Assembly (NCBI GenBank): GCA_003165595.1
Contig: PLWQ01000003.1
Span: forward strand, 1 to 41,957
Direction of reading: 5' to 3'
DNA length: 41,957 nucleotides
From: Fibrobacterota bacterium
GTDB lineage: Bacteria > Fibrobacterota > Chitinivibrionia > Chitinivibrionales > FEN-1185
The notes under the pieces are model-generated. The model had not been told where the DNA came from and ran no database searches. It saw nothing but the letters and a program-made list of their open reading frames with translations. The stretch's first letter is position 1. The number at the start of each line of letters is the position of its first letter. The translations under genes and the position numbers were made by a program. Shown here one piece after another: positions 15,531-23,876 of this stretch.

Positions 15531-18146
15531 TCACATCGCAAACACCTTCAAAACTTCATCCCCGTAATGGTTAATCACCTTCACAGCAATCTTCCCCGTC
15601 TCGGGCTTGTCAAAAGGACGGCTTTCTGTGCTGTATAGGCTTGACCAAGCCGCCTCGTCGATCTCGGCCCGAAGGGCGCGCTTGAGCTTATCATAGGGCT
15701 CTTCGGCACCGGTAAAATAGGCATGCCGGACAAAAAAGCTTTCGCCGTTATAATTGGTGTCAATGAACCAACAGGCAATGTCATCCGTAGAAGAAGACCG
15801 GACTTCGCCGGTTGTCGGGTCGTAAACGTCAAGCCCTTTTATGGTTGCGACGATCTGTCCGCCTTTTTGTTTCTTTATCTCGACATCGGGCTCACCAAAG
15901 ACCATAAACAGATTGCCCGCGCCGGTCTTCTTGAGAAGTTCGTCACCCATTGCCAGGTCGGGATTCATGCGAGCAGCCAGGACAGTAAGTTTCCCGTAAC
16001 GTTTGGCCTCTTCGGATACGTGCGGATCAAAGGCAAAGCCGCACATGAGGAGAAGATCGTACCCGACACCCTGCACGGCTTCCTTTGCCGCTTCCTTGAC
16101 CTGCATCGGGCCGACTGTCCCCTGCTCTGGGCCTATGGATACCGCAACCCGCTTTGATTTCCCGGCTGCATCCGTGTATTCTCCGGTTGCGTGAATCCAG
16201 GTTCCGGCAAAAGGATTCAGGCTATCGAATTTCAACCGTTCGCTCTTCTTGGTGTTTTGGACGCCTGCCTTGCGAAGGTTTTCAAGGATCATGGAAGTAA
16301 AATCTTGGTGCTTTTGGGCTTCCTTTTCCGATACTGTGCCGTCCATGTTTTCGTCGGCAGTGGAAAGGACACGGTGAGGCGAAAGGCTTTCCACAGTGAG
16401 CGGGCCGGAAACGCGAACGGTCTTATTGTCTTCATACGGTTGGTCGAAAAGAGTTTCCGTGTCAGCGTGCCGGGAAATGGCCTCGTCAATCTGTTTTCGG
16501 GTTATGCCTGCCTTGATGTCCGGGTTATTGGCGATTGATTTCAAGGTGACGTGCGGCACTCTCTTGTAAACAAAGCCTTTTCGAATATCGTTGTCAGTCG
16601 GGTATGACGGCGGTATCTTCCCGGTGATTTCTGCTTCCTTCTTTATACCTTCGGGAGAATCGGCAAGGTAGTAAAACGGGAAGCGCGCCGCCATGAGGCG
16701 CGTTCGCGCGAGCGCCAGGGCAACGCGCGACGTGTCGCAGGTGATCCAGCGGCGGCCCCACTGCTCGGCGACATAGGCGGTTGAACCGCTTCCGCAAGTT
16801 GGATCAAGAACTAAATCGCCTGGATCGGTAGTCATTAAAAGACAGCGCTCGATAACTTGCGGAGAAGTTTGAACAACATACGTCTTTTCGTATGAGACGC
16901 CCACATCAGGCCATAGGTTAGTGATTTTTCTATAGGGGAAATCTTCGTGATATAGGCGATAACTAAGACTTTTTCCTTCTACCTGCACCCTACCCACGAA
17001 TGCAAGCTTGTCGAGCTTTTCCTTATTGACAACCCAAGAGCCACCGCTTGGTGGTGGATAATTTTTACCCTGAAATTTATAATCGAATGCTGTTTGTGGT
17101 GAAAAAGAAGGTGCAATTAAGGAGAAAAGACGAAAAAGTCGCGTACCTGACAATGATTGGATTCCATTGAACTCCGCAGGATCGAATTTTTTGATCGTTC
17201 CATCTGAATATTCGGCATACCTCCAATGCGCCGTAAGATCATCCATGTATTGATATAGTGGCCTGTACTTGACATGCTCAATGTCCTTTGCATAGAAAAG
17301 AATGTGGTCATGCATTGTTTCAAGCAATGCGGCACCAAGGGGAAGGCTTTTCTTGCGAAAGACAATATTGGCAACGAAGTTTTCGCTTCCAAACACTTCA
17401 TCAAGAAGGGATGCAACCAGATGGCTGTTTTCTGAATTTATTTGCACAAAAACGCTTCCTGTCTCCGTCAGCAATTCCCTAGCTGCAACCAGTCTGTCAC
17501 GTAGATATGCCAAATACGAATGTATCCCCAATTTCCATGTATCCCTGAACGCCCGTACCTGCTCCGGCTGCCTTGTCGCATCCTCAGCCTTCCCGTCCTT
17601 CACGTCCCTCTTTCTCGTGCTCACTTGCCAATTCGAGCCGAACTTTATTCCATACGGCGGGTCAAAATAAATCGTCTGCACCGACCCCTTGAGCCCTTCC
17701 TTTTCGGCCAAACTTGTCATCACAAGAAGCGAATCCCCAAGAATCATACGGTTTGACCAATGGCCCTCGTGCTTGTAAAAGTCTACGCGCTGGTCAAAAT
17801 CTGCCGGTAAGCCGTTGAAGTCTCCGAAAAGGTCTATTTGGTTGTCTGCCGGTTTCTCCATGCGTGGTAGAGAATCTATGATGGCTTGCGGATGAATTTT
17901 TTCCTGAATGTAGATGGGTACCACGGGAACGGCAAGGTCAGCCGCGTCCTGTTCGTCCTTACCTTTCCACACAAGCTGCGGATCAAGAGAAGGGTCGCGC
18001 GGGTAAAGCATGGCCTTGGGGGTGGCTTCGTCTTCGGCAACAAAGTCGCGTAGTTCCTCGGTGGGTATGTTCACTCGTCCATCTTTGTGCCGGATGGATT
18101 CAATCGCTACGCCTTCGGCAATTTTCTTTTCTTTGCTCTTGGGCAT
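15531..18146 (-). CDS. Type III-like DNA methyltransferase (Mod)
   Basis: This is the modification and sequence-recognition subunit expected to protect host DNA by adenine or cytosine amino-methylation. The order of motifs is that of a beta-class methyltransferase: DPPYGIKFGSNW (motif IV) first and DPTCGSGSTAYVAEQWGRRW (motif I) later. At about 871 residues it is longer than many type III Mod proteins, because of a C-terminal region of roughly 350 residues after the catalytic domain. The ATG at 18146 (MPKSKEK) has AAAGGTG upstream and overlaps no coding motif; the frame opens earlier, to 18254, inside res. It begins one base after the res stop, indicating tight coupling. Confidence 0.9.
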   Translation of the reverse strand: MPKSKEKKIAEGVAIESIRHKDGRVNIPTEELRDFVAEDEATPKAMLYPRDPSLDPQLVWKGKDEQDAADLAVPVVPIYIQEKIHPQAIIDSLPRMEKPADNQIDLFGDFNGLPADFDQRVDFYKHEGHWSNRMILGDSLLVMTSLAEKEGLKGSVQTIYFDPPYGIKFGSNWQVSTRKRDVKDGKAEDATRQPEQVRAFRDTWKLGIHSYLAYLRDRLVAARELLTETGSVFVQINSENSHLVASLLDEVFGSENFVANIVFRKKSLPLGAALLETMHDHILFYAKDIEHVKYRPLYQYMDDLTAHWRYAEYSDGTIKKFDPAEFNGIQSLSGTRLFRLFSLIAPSFSPQTAFDYKFQGKNYPPPSGGSWVVNKEKLDKLAFVGRVQVEGKSLSYRLYHEDFPYRKITNLWPDVGVSYEKTYVVQTSPQVIERCLLMTTDPGDLVLDPTCGSGSTAYVAEQWGRRWITCDTSRVALALARTRLMAARFPFYYLADSPEGIKKEAEITGKIPPSYPTDNDIRKGFVYKRVPHVTLKSIANNPDIKAGITRKQIDEAISRHADTETLFDQPYEDNKTVRVSGPLTVESLSPHRVLSTADENMDGTVSEKEAQKHQDFTSMILENLRKAGVQNTKKSERLKFDSLNPFAGTWIHATGEYTDAAGKSKRVAVSIGPEQGTVGPMQVKEAAKEAVQGVGYDLLLMCGFAFDPHVSEEAKRYGKLTVLAARMNPDLAMGDELLKKTGAGNLFMVFGEPDVEIKKQKGGQIVATIKGLDVYDPTTGEVRSSSTDDIACWFIDTNYNGESFFVRHAYFTGAEEPYDKLKRALRAEIDEAAWSSLYSTESRPFDKPETGKIAVKVINHYGDEVLKVFAM

Positions 18147-18147
18147 C

Positions 18148-21147
18148 TCACGCACCTTTTGTTTGTTTCGATTTCTCACGCACCCACCCTCGAATCTGGT
18201 TCGCCGCGTTCCACGGATCAAGAACCTCGATAATATCCCACCTGCCAAAGCCACCGTGATTATTGACCGCAGGAACCCATAGCGTTTGGGCCGTTGTAAC
18301 CTTGGCTGCTTTGTCTTTTCTCTTTTCCCCTGTCACTTCGATAATAAGTTGCAAAGGGTCGGCAGGGCCTTTTCCATCGTCTATACAGGCGATAAAATCA
18401 GGCTCATAGTTGCTTTCTTCACCATTCAGCGTATAGGGGATATTGAACCCAAGGCTTTTGTTGTTCTTGGCATATCGGATGACTTCGGGCATGTCTTCGA
18501 GCGTTTGGGAAAGTTTCTGCTCCCAGGAATCGGTGTCCGCGACAACATGCGAAACGTGGCATTTGTCTGCGCGCGTGGAAAAGGTCGGGCGTGTGGTGTC
18601 AAAATCAACGTAGCTGGTGGAGCCAAGCGTATCGTATGGCCGGAGAATCGGCTTCAAGGCGGGCGTATCCCCTGCGGATTGCACGATAGCCTTGTAGATT
18701 CGGTCTGCGGCATCATGAGCGAATTCGACAAGAAGAAGGAGTTGTGGGAATGTGTTGTCTTTGAGCGTGACGCACTCGTCAAGCCATCGTTTGGAAATAA
18801 CAAGTAGCTGTGGGAACAGCCAAGGCTTGTCGTTACCCTCATCATCACGGAAATATTTTTCAAGTGTCAATTTTGCGAGTAGAAACGCTACTTCGTTTGG
18901 TCGCCGCCTCTTGAGGTCTTCGAGTGTGTGAATGCTTGTTTCCCCCACTATCGGGGCATTTTCCGTTTTCGTCGGGATATCAGCCGTGGAAAGGGTAAGC
19001 TTTGAATCTTTTGTGAACGTCGCGGAAAGCCGTTCGCTCAACAAGTCGTAACGGTAGCCCATAAGGCGCGGAAACACTATTTCGGCGCTCTTACGGTTGT
19101 CCAATGCCCTAACCCGTGTCGGCTGCGGGCCTGGTTTTGGGTCTTTCGTGGAACCGCTACAGGGAATAAACGAGAATGGAACGCCATAGACTTCGGCATA
19201 TTCCGGCGAGAAAAAACCGTTTTCATCAGCCGCGTAGCTCATGCGACGAAGGGCGCGCCCGACAACCTGTTCACAAAGCAATTGCGTACCAAAGGCGCGC
19301 ACTCCCAGAACATGCGTGACCGTATTTGCATCCCACCCTTCGGTGAGCATAGACACGCTTACAACGCATTTTACGTGTTCTCCCAGCTTGCCCGCTTTTC
19401 CCACGGTATTCATCACCTCACGAAGCAAATCTTCGTCGGTGAGGCTGTCGGCATCACGTCCGGGAAATCGTATCCGGTATTCGGCCTTGAATTCCTCGAC
19501 TTCGTGGACGGCGATTTTCTTGAATTCGTCGCTCATGGCCTCGCCGGATTCCAATTGTGTGCTGTCAACCAGGATTGTATTGGGCCTTTGGAGCCAGCCG
19601 CCTTTCCCGTCGTCGTTTCGGAAAATTGGAAGTTGTCCGGCTTGGACAATGATTTTCTCTTTGATAGGTTTTTCCCAGCCAGCTACATAATCGTAAACCA
19701 GCTTCGAAACGTTGGTGTTATTGCAAACGACAATGAACACGGGCGGTGTAATTCCCTTGGCGCGGGCTTTGGTGTTTTTCTCCCAGAGCTTGTAATACTT
19801 TTCGTAGTTGCTGTAAAGGCTGTGTAGCGCTCCCTGAAGCTCGGCAGGAAGCTTCGGCTCTCCGCTGATCGAATCTGTCCTTCGGCCTTTCTTCGGCAAA
19901 TCCTCGCGTATCCGCAGCCATAAATCACGGTAGGTAGGCTGGTCGCCGGTCATCGAATCGTCACTCACCGGCACTCTTGGCACCTTGACTATGCCGGATT
20001 CGATGGCCTCGATCAATGAGAAATCGCTGATAACCCATGGGAAGAGTGTACCTTCAGGATTCCCGGAGCCTCGAAGGAAAAACGGCGTTGCCGACAAGTC
20101 GTAAACATTTTTCACCCCGATTTTGGCCTTCACAGACTCTATACCGTTTATCCAAACGCGGGCTTCCTCTTCCCGTTTCTGTGCTTCCTTGCGGTCATCA
20201 CCCTTCAATTCTTCGTCTACCGCATCAGGCTTTCGACGGTAGCAATGGTGGGCCTCGTCGTTGATAACGATAATGTTCTTTTTGTTCCCAAGTTCGCGGC
20301 ACACGCGCCGCACCATTTGATCCGGCGTTTCTGTAAATGCTCCTGCCGGGCCGCCGTCGGCCAAAATCTGCTTTGTAATCTTTCCCGCCGCGACCTTCTC
20401 CCGGAGCTGGAGCGCGTGAAAGTTCGTGATAATGATTTTGGCCTGACAGAGTTGTTCAATGGACTGAGCCGGAATAATATCGCGCTGCCGGTAATAATTC
20501 TGCGGATCGTTTGGAAGGAGAACGCGCAATCGGTCCCGAATGGTGATTCCTGGGGTGATGATAAGAAAAGTGTCCGAAAATCGGGCATCCTGCGGGTTTG
20601 CCAGCTTGTTTAAGGTGTTCCAGGCGATAGCCATTGCCATGACAACCGTTTTACCGGAGCCCGTGGCCATCTTGAACGCCATGCGCGGCAAGCCGGAATT
20701 CCAAACGTCATTTTCTTTTCTGATTGTGTTTTCAATCCAAGAATCGCCGAATTTCCGGGCCACTTCCGTTATGTAAATTACTGTTTCAAGGGCTTCTATT
20801 TGGCAAAAGAAAAGTTTCTTTTCTCTCTGCGGATCGTTCCAATAAGCAAGGAGGCGCGCCGTTGTTGGCGTAACCCCGCTATACCCACCCTTCCGCCAGG
20901 GCGAAATGCGGGACCGGATTTGATTTACAAGCTTGTTCTCCTCTATGCGGTCTTGCGTCCATTCCGTGTCGAATGACAACTGCTGCGGGTTTCTATTCCT
21001 TGGGCGCGCTATGGGGACGAAATACGAGCTTGGCCTGCGGCCATCCAGGGTTTCGTCGGTAATGCCGTCATTGGAGAACTTGAAATAGCGGTCAGGCTCC
21101 CGGAATGCGGAGCATATTACGGGGTTTTCAATGACTGTTTGGCTCAT
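18148..21147 (-). CDS. Type III-like restriction subunit (Res), DEAD/DEAH helicase-nuclease
   Basis: This is the helicase-nuclease partner of Mod. The roughly 999-residue protein has Walker A MATGSGKT near residues 160-167, a DEAH-type box in VINDEAHHCY, the DLSATPF motif and a C-terminal helicase part with GRALRR. The end contains a PD-(D/E)XK-like nuclease signature, NYEPDFIACI followed by LIIEVTGEKRKDK. The ATG at 21147 (MSQTVIENP) is preferred over a TTG at 21177. A C-terminal overlap with the start of mod indicates one transcript. Between this gene and the C39-like peptidase lies a short truncated R-M-like fragment in the same reading frame. Confidence 0.9.
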   Translation of the reverse strand: MSQTVIENPVICSAFREPDRYFKFSNDGITDETLDGRRPSSYFVPIARPRNRNPQQLSFDTEWTQDRIEENKLVNQIRSRISPWRKGGYSGVTPTTARLLAYWNDPQREKKLFFCQIEALETVIYITEVARKFGDSWIENTIRKENDVWNSGLPRMAFKMATGSGKTVVMAMAIAWNTLNKLANPQDARFSDTFLIITPGITIRDRLRVLLPNDPQNYYRQRDIIPAQSIEQLCQAKIIITNFHALQLREKVAAGKITKQILADGGPAGAFTETPDQMVRRVCRELGNKKNIIVINDEAHHCYRRKPDAVDEELKGDDRKEAQKREEEARVWINGIESVKAKIGVKNVYDLSATPFFLRGSGNPEGTLFPWVISDFSLIEAIESGIVKVPRVPVSDDSMTGDQPTYRDLWLRIREDLPKKGRRTDSISGEPKLPAELQGALHSLYSNYEKYYKLWEKNTKARAKGITPPVFIVVCNNTNVSKLVYDYVAGWEKPIKEKIIVQAGQLPIFRNDDGKGGWLQRPNTILVDSTQLESGEAMSDEFKKIAVHEVEEFKAEYRIRFPGRDADSLTDEDLLREVMNTVGKAGKLGEHVKCVVSVSMLTEGWDANTVTHVLGVRAFGTQLLCEQVVGRALRRMSYAADENGFFSPEYAEVYGVPFSFIPCSGSTKDPKPGPQPTRVRALDNRKSAEIVFPRLMGYRYDLLSERLSATFTKDSKLTLSTADIPTKTENAPIVGETSIHTLEDLKRRRPNEVAFLLAKLTLEKYFRDDEGNDKPWLFPQLLVISKRWLDECVTLKDNTFPQLLLLVEFAHDAADRIYKAIVQSAGDTPALKPILRPYDTLGSTSYVDFDTTRPTFSTRADKCHVSHVVADTDSWEQKLSQTLEDMPEVIRYAKNNKSLGFNIPYTLNGEESNYEPDFIACIDDGKGPADPLQLIIEVTGEKRKDKAAKVTTAQTLWVPAVNNHGGFGRWDIIEVLDPWNAANQIRGWVREKSKQTKGA

Positions 21148-21210
21148 AGGTAAAAAAATACGAAAGTGTTGGAGCAAAACAAAGAAACGTGCTTGGAAAA
21201 TTGGAACGGC

Positions 21211-21369
21211 TCAAATCGCACCGAATGCAATAAGAAAGTTGTCTATGAAGTCGTGCCGGGCGGATTGTTCGGAATAGGCAGGGGTGAGGTGGTAATCTTT
21301 GTTGCCGTCAAAATCTTCGACAAGCTTCTTGACGATGTTGAAGGCCGATTCAAGAGAGGTTTGGAGCAT
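21211..21369 (-). pseudogene. Truncated N-terminus of an Eco57I-like R-M protein
   Basis: A 52-residue frame begins five bases after the C39-like gene stop. It includes KLVEDFDGNKDYHL and YSEQSARHDFIDNFL, closely resembling the extreme N-terminus of Eco57I/type IIG-like restriction-methylases, where a FID-x-F segment normally leads into a GW-D motif. Here the match stops at AFGAI and a TGA follows. The frame then stays open into res without a match to the res family. I infer a deletion scar of an earlier R-M gene. A real small ORF is the alternative, as there is no strong ribosome site. Confidence 0.55.
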
Positions 21370-21374
21370 TTGAC

Positions 21375-22946
21375 TTATTTTAGATGTCGATAAAGGTGCT
21401 TTGAAGGAGGATCTTCCGTACTGATTTCCTTGTAAATTAGTCCCTTGGACTTATTCCTTTCAAATATGATACCCGGAACATGAATTGACAAAAAACAAGT
21501 ATCAAACCTCGGGTCGCTGGTAGGATCAATTAAGACTTCGCCAAGTTTCAACCTTGCGTAACAAAAAATAGGAGGGGTACTCAATTCCACAACCCATAGG
21601 GAATCGGGAAGTTCCATCGCCTTGTAGCAGGCCATGACTTCTTTGTTAGTGTCTGGCGACAGTGAATCCAAGAAGTCATCCTTCTTTGACAAATACGTTC
21701 TTAGAACAAGCTGCTGATTCTCCATGGCGACAATCATCGCACCTAGCCAGTACACGTTCAACGGAAAATCTTTTGCCTTCACCTTGCAATGAGTCTTCAT
21801 CATCTCACGCATGACATCCTGCGATATTGCATCAAAAGCAATCTTTTCCGCCTCATCCCCAGCGTTAAACACCAACTTTGACAGCGGTGCTATTATGCAA
21901 TTTGTAGTATTGCCTCTCAATATGGAAGAAGGAACAAACAAGTATGGGCCGAGATTGTCATCTTGAACGATAAAGTTTTGTATCCAGTTTGTGCTCAGGT
22001 GGTAGGGGCCGCTCTTGGGGATGCCATAGTAAAGAGTTTCTACCTGGGACCACCAGTAATCTGGATTAAATGTATGTCCCACTACAACGAGTGCATGGCC
22101 TTGTGAGGCGGTATTTATTCCTATTATTACAGGAATACCTGATTCAATAAACCGGTAGATTATTTGCTCAGGATGGACAGTAAGCATTAGTTCTTCTTGT
22201 CTTGTCAGTGAAAAGTCATATGCCATTGGATTAAAACCCATCTCTTCCATCGCCAACCTGATTTGGATGATGTTTAATCCATTGCTGGGCAGATGCCTTT
22301 GCCCCTGGGCATTCGGGCTTCTGGACACTGTCTGGGTAACTGCTGGTGCAGAATAGGCCTTTTCAATTTTCTTGTTGAGGAAGAAATATTGCGAAATAAT
22401 GCTCAGTGCCGCTTGTGCGCAAACCGCAATCCTTCCGTCTTGCTGCAAATACGGGAATCCGCAAACTTCCAATTCCACATTGCACAATTTGAATTTCTTG
22501 TGGGCAAGGCACGTGAAGAATACAAATCTTGTTGCAGAATCAATTGCAAGCTTCTGTGAGACAAGAGCATCTGATATGGTTTTGTAGGGCTCTGGCCTTA
22601 TCGTGCAGTAGCCGAGATAGGACTTTGCACTTTCCTGCAAAGTCTTATCCTGGGCTTTCTCGAATTCATCTTTTGTAAACATGGAGGAAAAGAAATGCAA
22701 CTTCTTACATTTGGCTTTGGGGTCGCAAAAGAATACTTGCTTGTAAAACATGTCATATTCTGCCACGTACTCATCGTCCTCATAGTCATTTTCAACTAGA
22801 ATTGTCTTGCACTTGTGCTCAGAGGCTTCGATCATGCTCAATATTCTTGTTAGTGGGAATCGTCTTTTCTCGATTTGGCTGCCATATTGGGTGCCGATAT
22901 CCAGAAAATCGCGGATAGTTTTGGGGTTGATTACTTCAAAACTCAT
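21375..22946 (-). CDS. C39-like cysteine peptidase
   Basis: The 523-residue protein appears to be a papain-fold C39-like peptidase. The catalytic triad candidates are C176 in AVCAQAALS, H284 in QGHALVVVGH and D329/D330 in QDDNLGPY, in the right order and spacing. An N-terminal region of about 170 residues precedes the peptidase part, and a C-terminal region of about 190 residues follows; neither is recognised. No signal peptide or membrane segment is seen, so it is unlike C39 bacteriocin transporters and is probably cytoplasmic. An AGGAG lies nine bases before the ATG at 22946. Upstream on the same strand are two small genes, with a hairpin at 22971-22998 between. A role as a defence effector is inferred. 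Confidence 0.72.
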   Translation of the reverse strand: MSFEVINPKTIRDFLDIGTQYGSQIEKRRFPLTRILSMIEASEHKCKTILVENDYEDDEYVAEYDMFYKQVFFCDPKAKCKKLHFFSSMFTKDEFEKAQDKTLQESAKSYLGYCTIRPEPYKTISDALVSQKLAIDSATRFVFFTCLAHKKFKLCNVELEVCGFPYLQQDGRIAVCAQAALSIISQYFFLNKKIEKAYSAPAVTQTVSRSPNAQGQRHLPSNGLNIIQIRLAMEEMGFNPMAYDFSLTRQEELMLTVHPEQIIYRFIESGIPVIIGINTASQGHALVVVGHTFNPDYWWSQVETLYYGIPKSGPYHLSTNWIQNFIVQDDNLGPYLFVPSSILRGNTTNCIIAPLSKLVFNAGDEAEKIAFDAISQDVMREMMKTHCKVKAKDFPLNVYWLGAMIVAMENQQLVLRTYLSKKDDFLDSLSPDTNKEVMACYKAMELPDSLWVVELSTPPIFCYARLKLGEVLIDPTSDPRFDTCFLSIHVPGIIFERNKSKGLIYKEISTEDPPSKHLYRHLK

Positions 22947-22970
22947 GTCGTTTGTCTCCTAAAATACAAA

Positions 22971-22998
22971 GGGGAGAACATCAAAAGAAGTTCTCCCC
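22971..22998 (-). terminator. Hairpin between the small genes and the peptidase gene
   Basis: A perfect 9-bp stem, GGGGAGAAC/GTTCTCCCC, encloses a 10-base loop and is followed on the minus strand by TTTGTATTTT. It lies in the 75-bp gap between the 64-residue gene and the peptidase gene. It could be an intrinsic terminator or attenuator that limits read-through into the peptidase gene; the T tract is imperfect. Confidence 0.6.
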
Positions 22999-23021
22999 TA
23001 ATATACAAATTGCTGTTTCGA

Positions 23022-23216
23022 TCAAAAAGCGAAATTCGTTGACGACAAAGATTTCTCTCTCCAATTAGACATGTCGATAGCAAACTTGTTTATTTTCCTC
23101 TGGCAATCCATTTCGACAGAGTTCCTTACTTCTCTGTCAATTTCAATGACTTTTTCCTTTTTTTCGAGCCTCTCGGAAAAATCTTTCAAAAAGACATCCT
23201 CTTTGCCCTCACTCAT
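23022..23216 (-). CDS. Small charged protein, 64 residues
   Basis: The protein is highly charged and predicted helical (lysine- and glutamate-rich first half), with no recognisable domain. The start at 23216 is supported by GGAGG five bases upstream, and it overlaps the stop of the 98-residue gene by four bases (ATGA). It lies 75 bp upstream of the C39-like peptidase. It could be a regulator, inhibitor or substrate of the peptidase, but this rests only on position. Confidence 0.6.
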   Translation of the reverse strand: MSEGKEDVFLKDFSERLEKKEKVIEIDREVRNSVEMDCQRKINKFAIDMSNWREKSLSSTNFAF

Positions 23217-23509
23217 GACAGCCTCCGTTTTATGAATACGATAATGTAGGTCGTTTTATTACCCATGGATGGTGGAAACAAAATGTGTAGAGACTCCTGG
23301 CAAATCAATAATAAATTAATACCCTTGCCGCTGTCAAGTTTTTTGAACCTCCACACATTTCTTGGCACTTTTTTTCTTGCAAATGCCGTTCCAGTGATGT
23401 AAAATAGTTCAAGCCTGCGTGGTTTGCACCTCGGGTATTTGACCTTCACCGGAAATGACTCTTCAACCACATGATTTTTATCGGTACCCATAGGCCTTTG
23501 CTTTAGCAT
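23213..23509 (-). CDS. Small basic protein, 98 residues
   Basis: I do not recognise the family. The protein is basic and looks beta-rich in the middle (LELFYITGTAF, NVWRFKKL), with a hydrophobic C-terminal segment NLLLICQESLHILF. The start could be the ATG at 23509 or the one at 23491, which has AAAGG just upstream. It is the first gene of a minus-strand group: 98-residue protein, 64-residue protein, hairpin, C39-like peptidase. Confidence 0.5.
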   Translation of the reverse strand: MLKQRPMGTDKNHVVEESFPVKVKYPRCKPRRLELFYITGTAFARKKVPRNVWRFKKLDSGKGINLLLICQESLHILFPPSMGNKTTYIIVFIKRRLS

Positions 23510-23870
23510 GCCATCAAGCCGATTTCCTTCATTCGCTTGCTCGCATGATCAGGATTCTCAATTTTGTTCCCACATGCGAGAATTCTAGCATATGATCAGA
23601 TTAGAGATACCAACGAACCCTGTACGTGTCCGGTCGAGAAATCCCCAAGACCCTAAACACAATCTTGGCATGGTAGGCCTTTGGGGGGTCCGTTTCAAAG
23701 CGTGGCGACGCCTTCTAAGAAAGCCGGACCGTTGTTGACCCAGCGCGCGTCCCCGCAATATCACAGTGGAATCAATTCCCAACTCAGCAAAGAACAGAAG
23801 GCGGGCTAGGACAGATGGAGCCTTCTAATGTTACGGTTTAAGGGCAGGAATCCTCTTCAATTTTAGGTTT
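23510..23870. other. Divergent non-coding region with repeats
   Basis: About 360 bp separate the minus-strand peptidase group from the plus-strand PIN-like gene. An 8-bp inverted repeat, CTCGCATG at 23540-23547 and CATGCGAG at 23573-23580, with repeated TGATCA nearby, lies upstream of the 98-residue gene and may be an operator. The rest (23600-23830) has no codon structure or homology I can recognise. Confidence 0.4.
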
Positions 23871-23876
23871 TTGATT

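Noticed and set aside
23585-23782. Minus-strand open frame of 65 codons
   Set aside because: No ribosome site, no recognisable pattern and unusual composition; left as non-coding.
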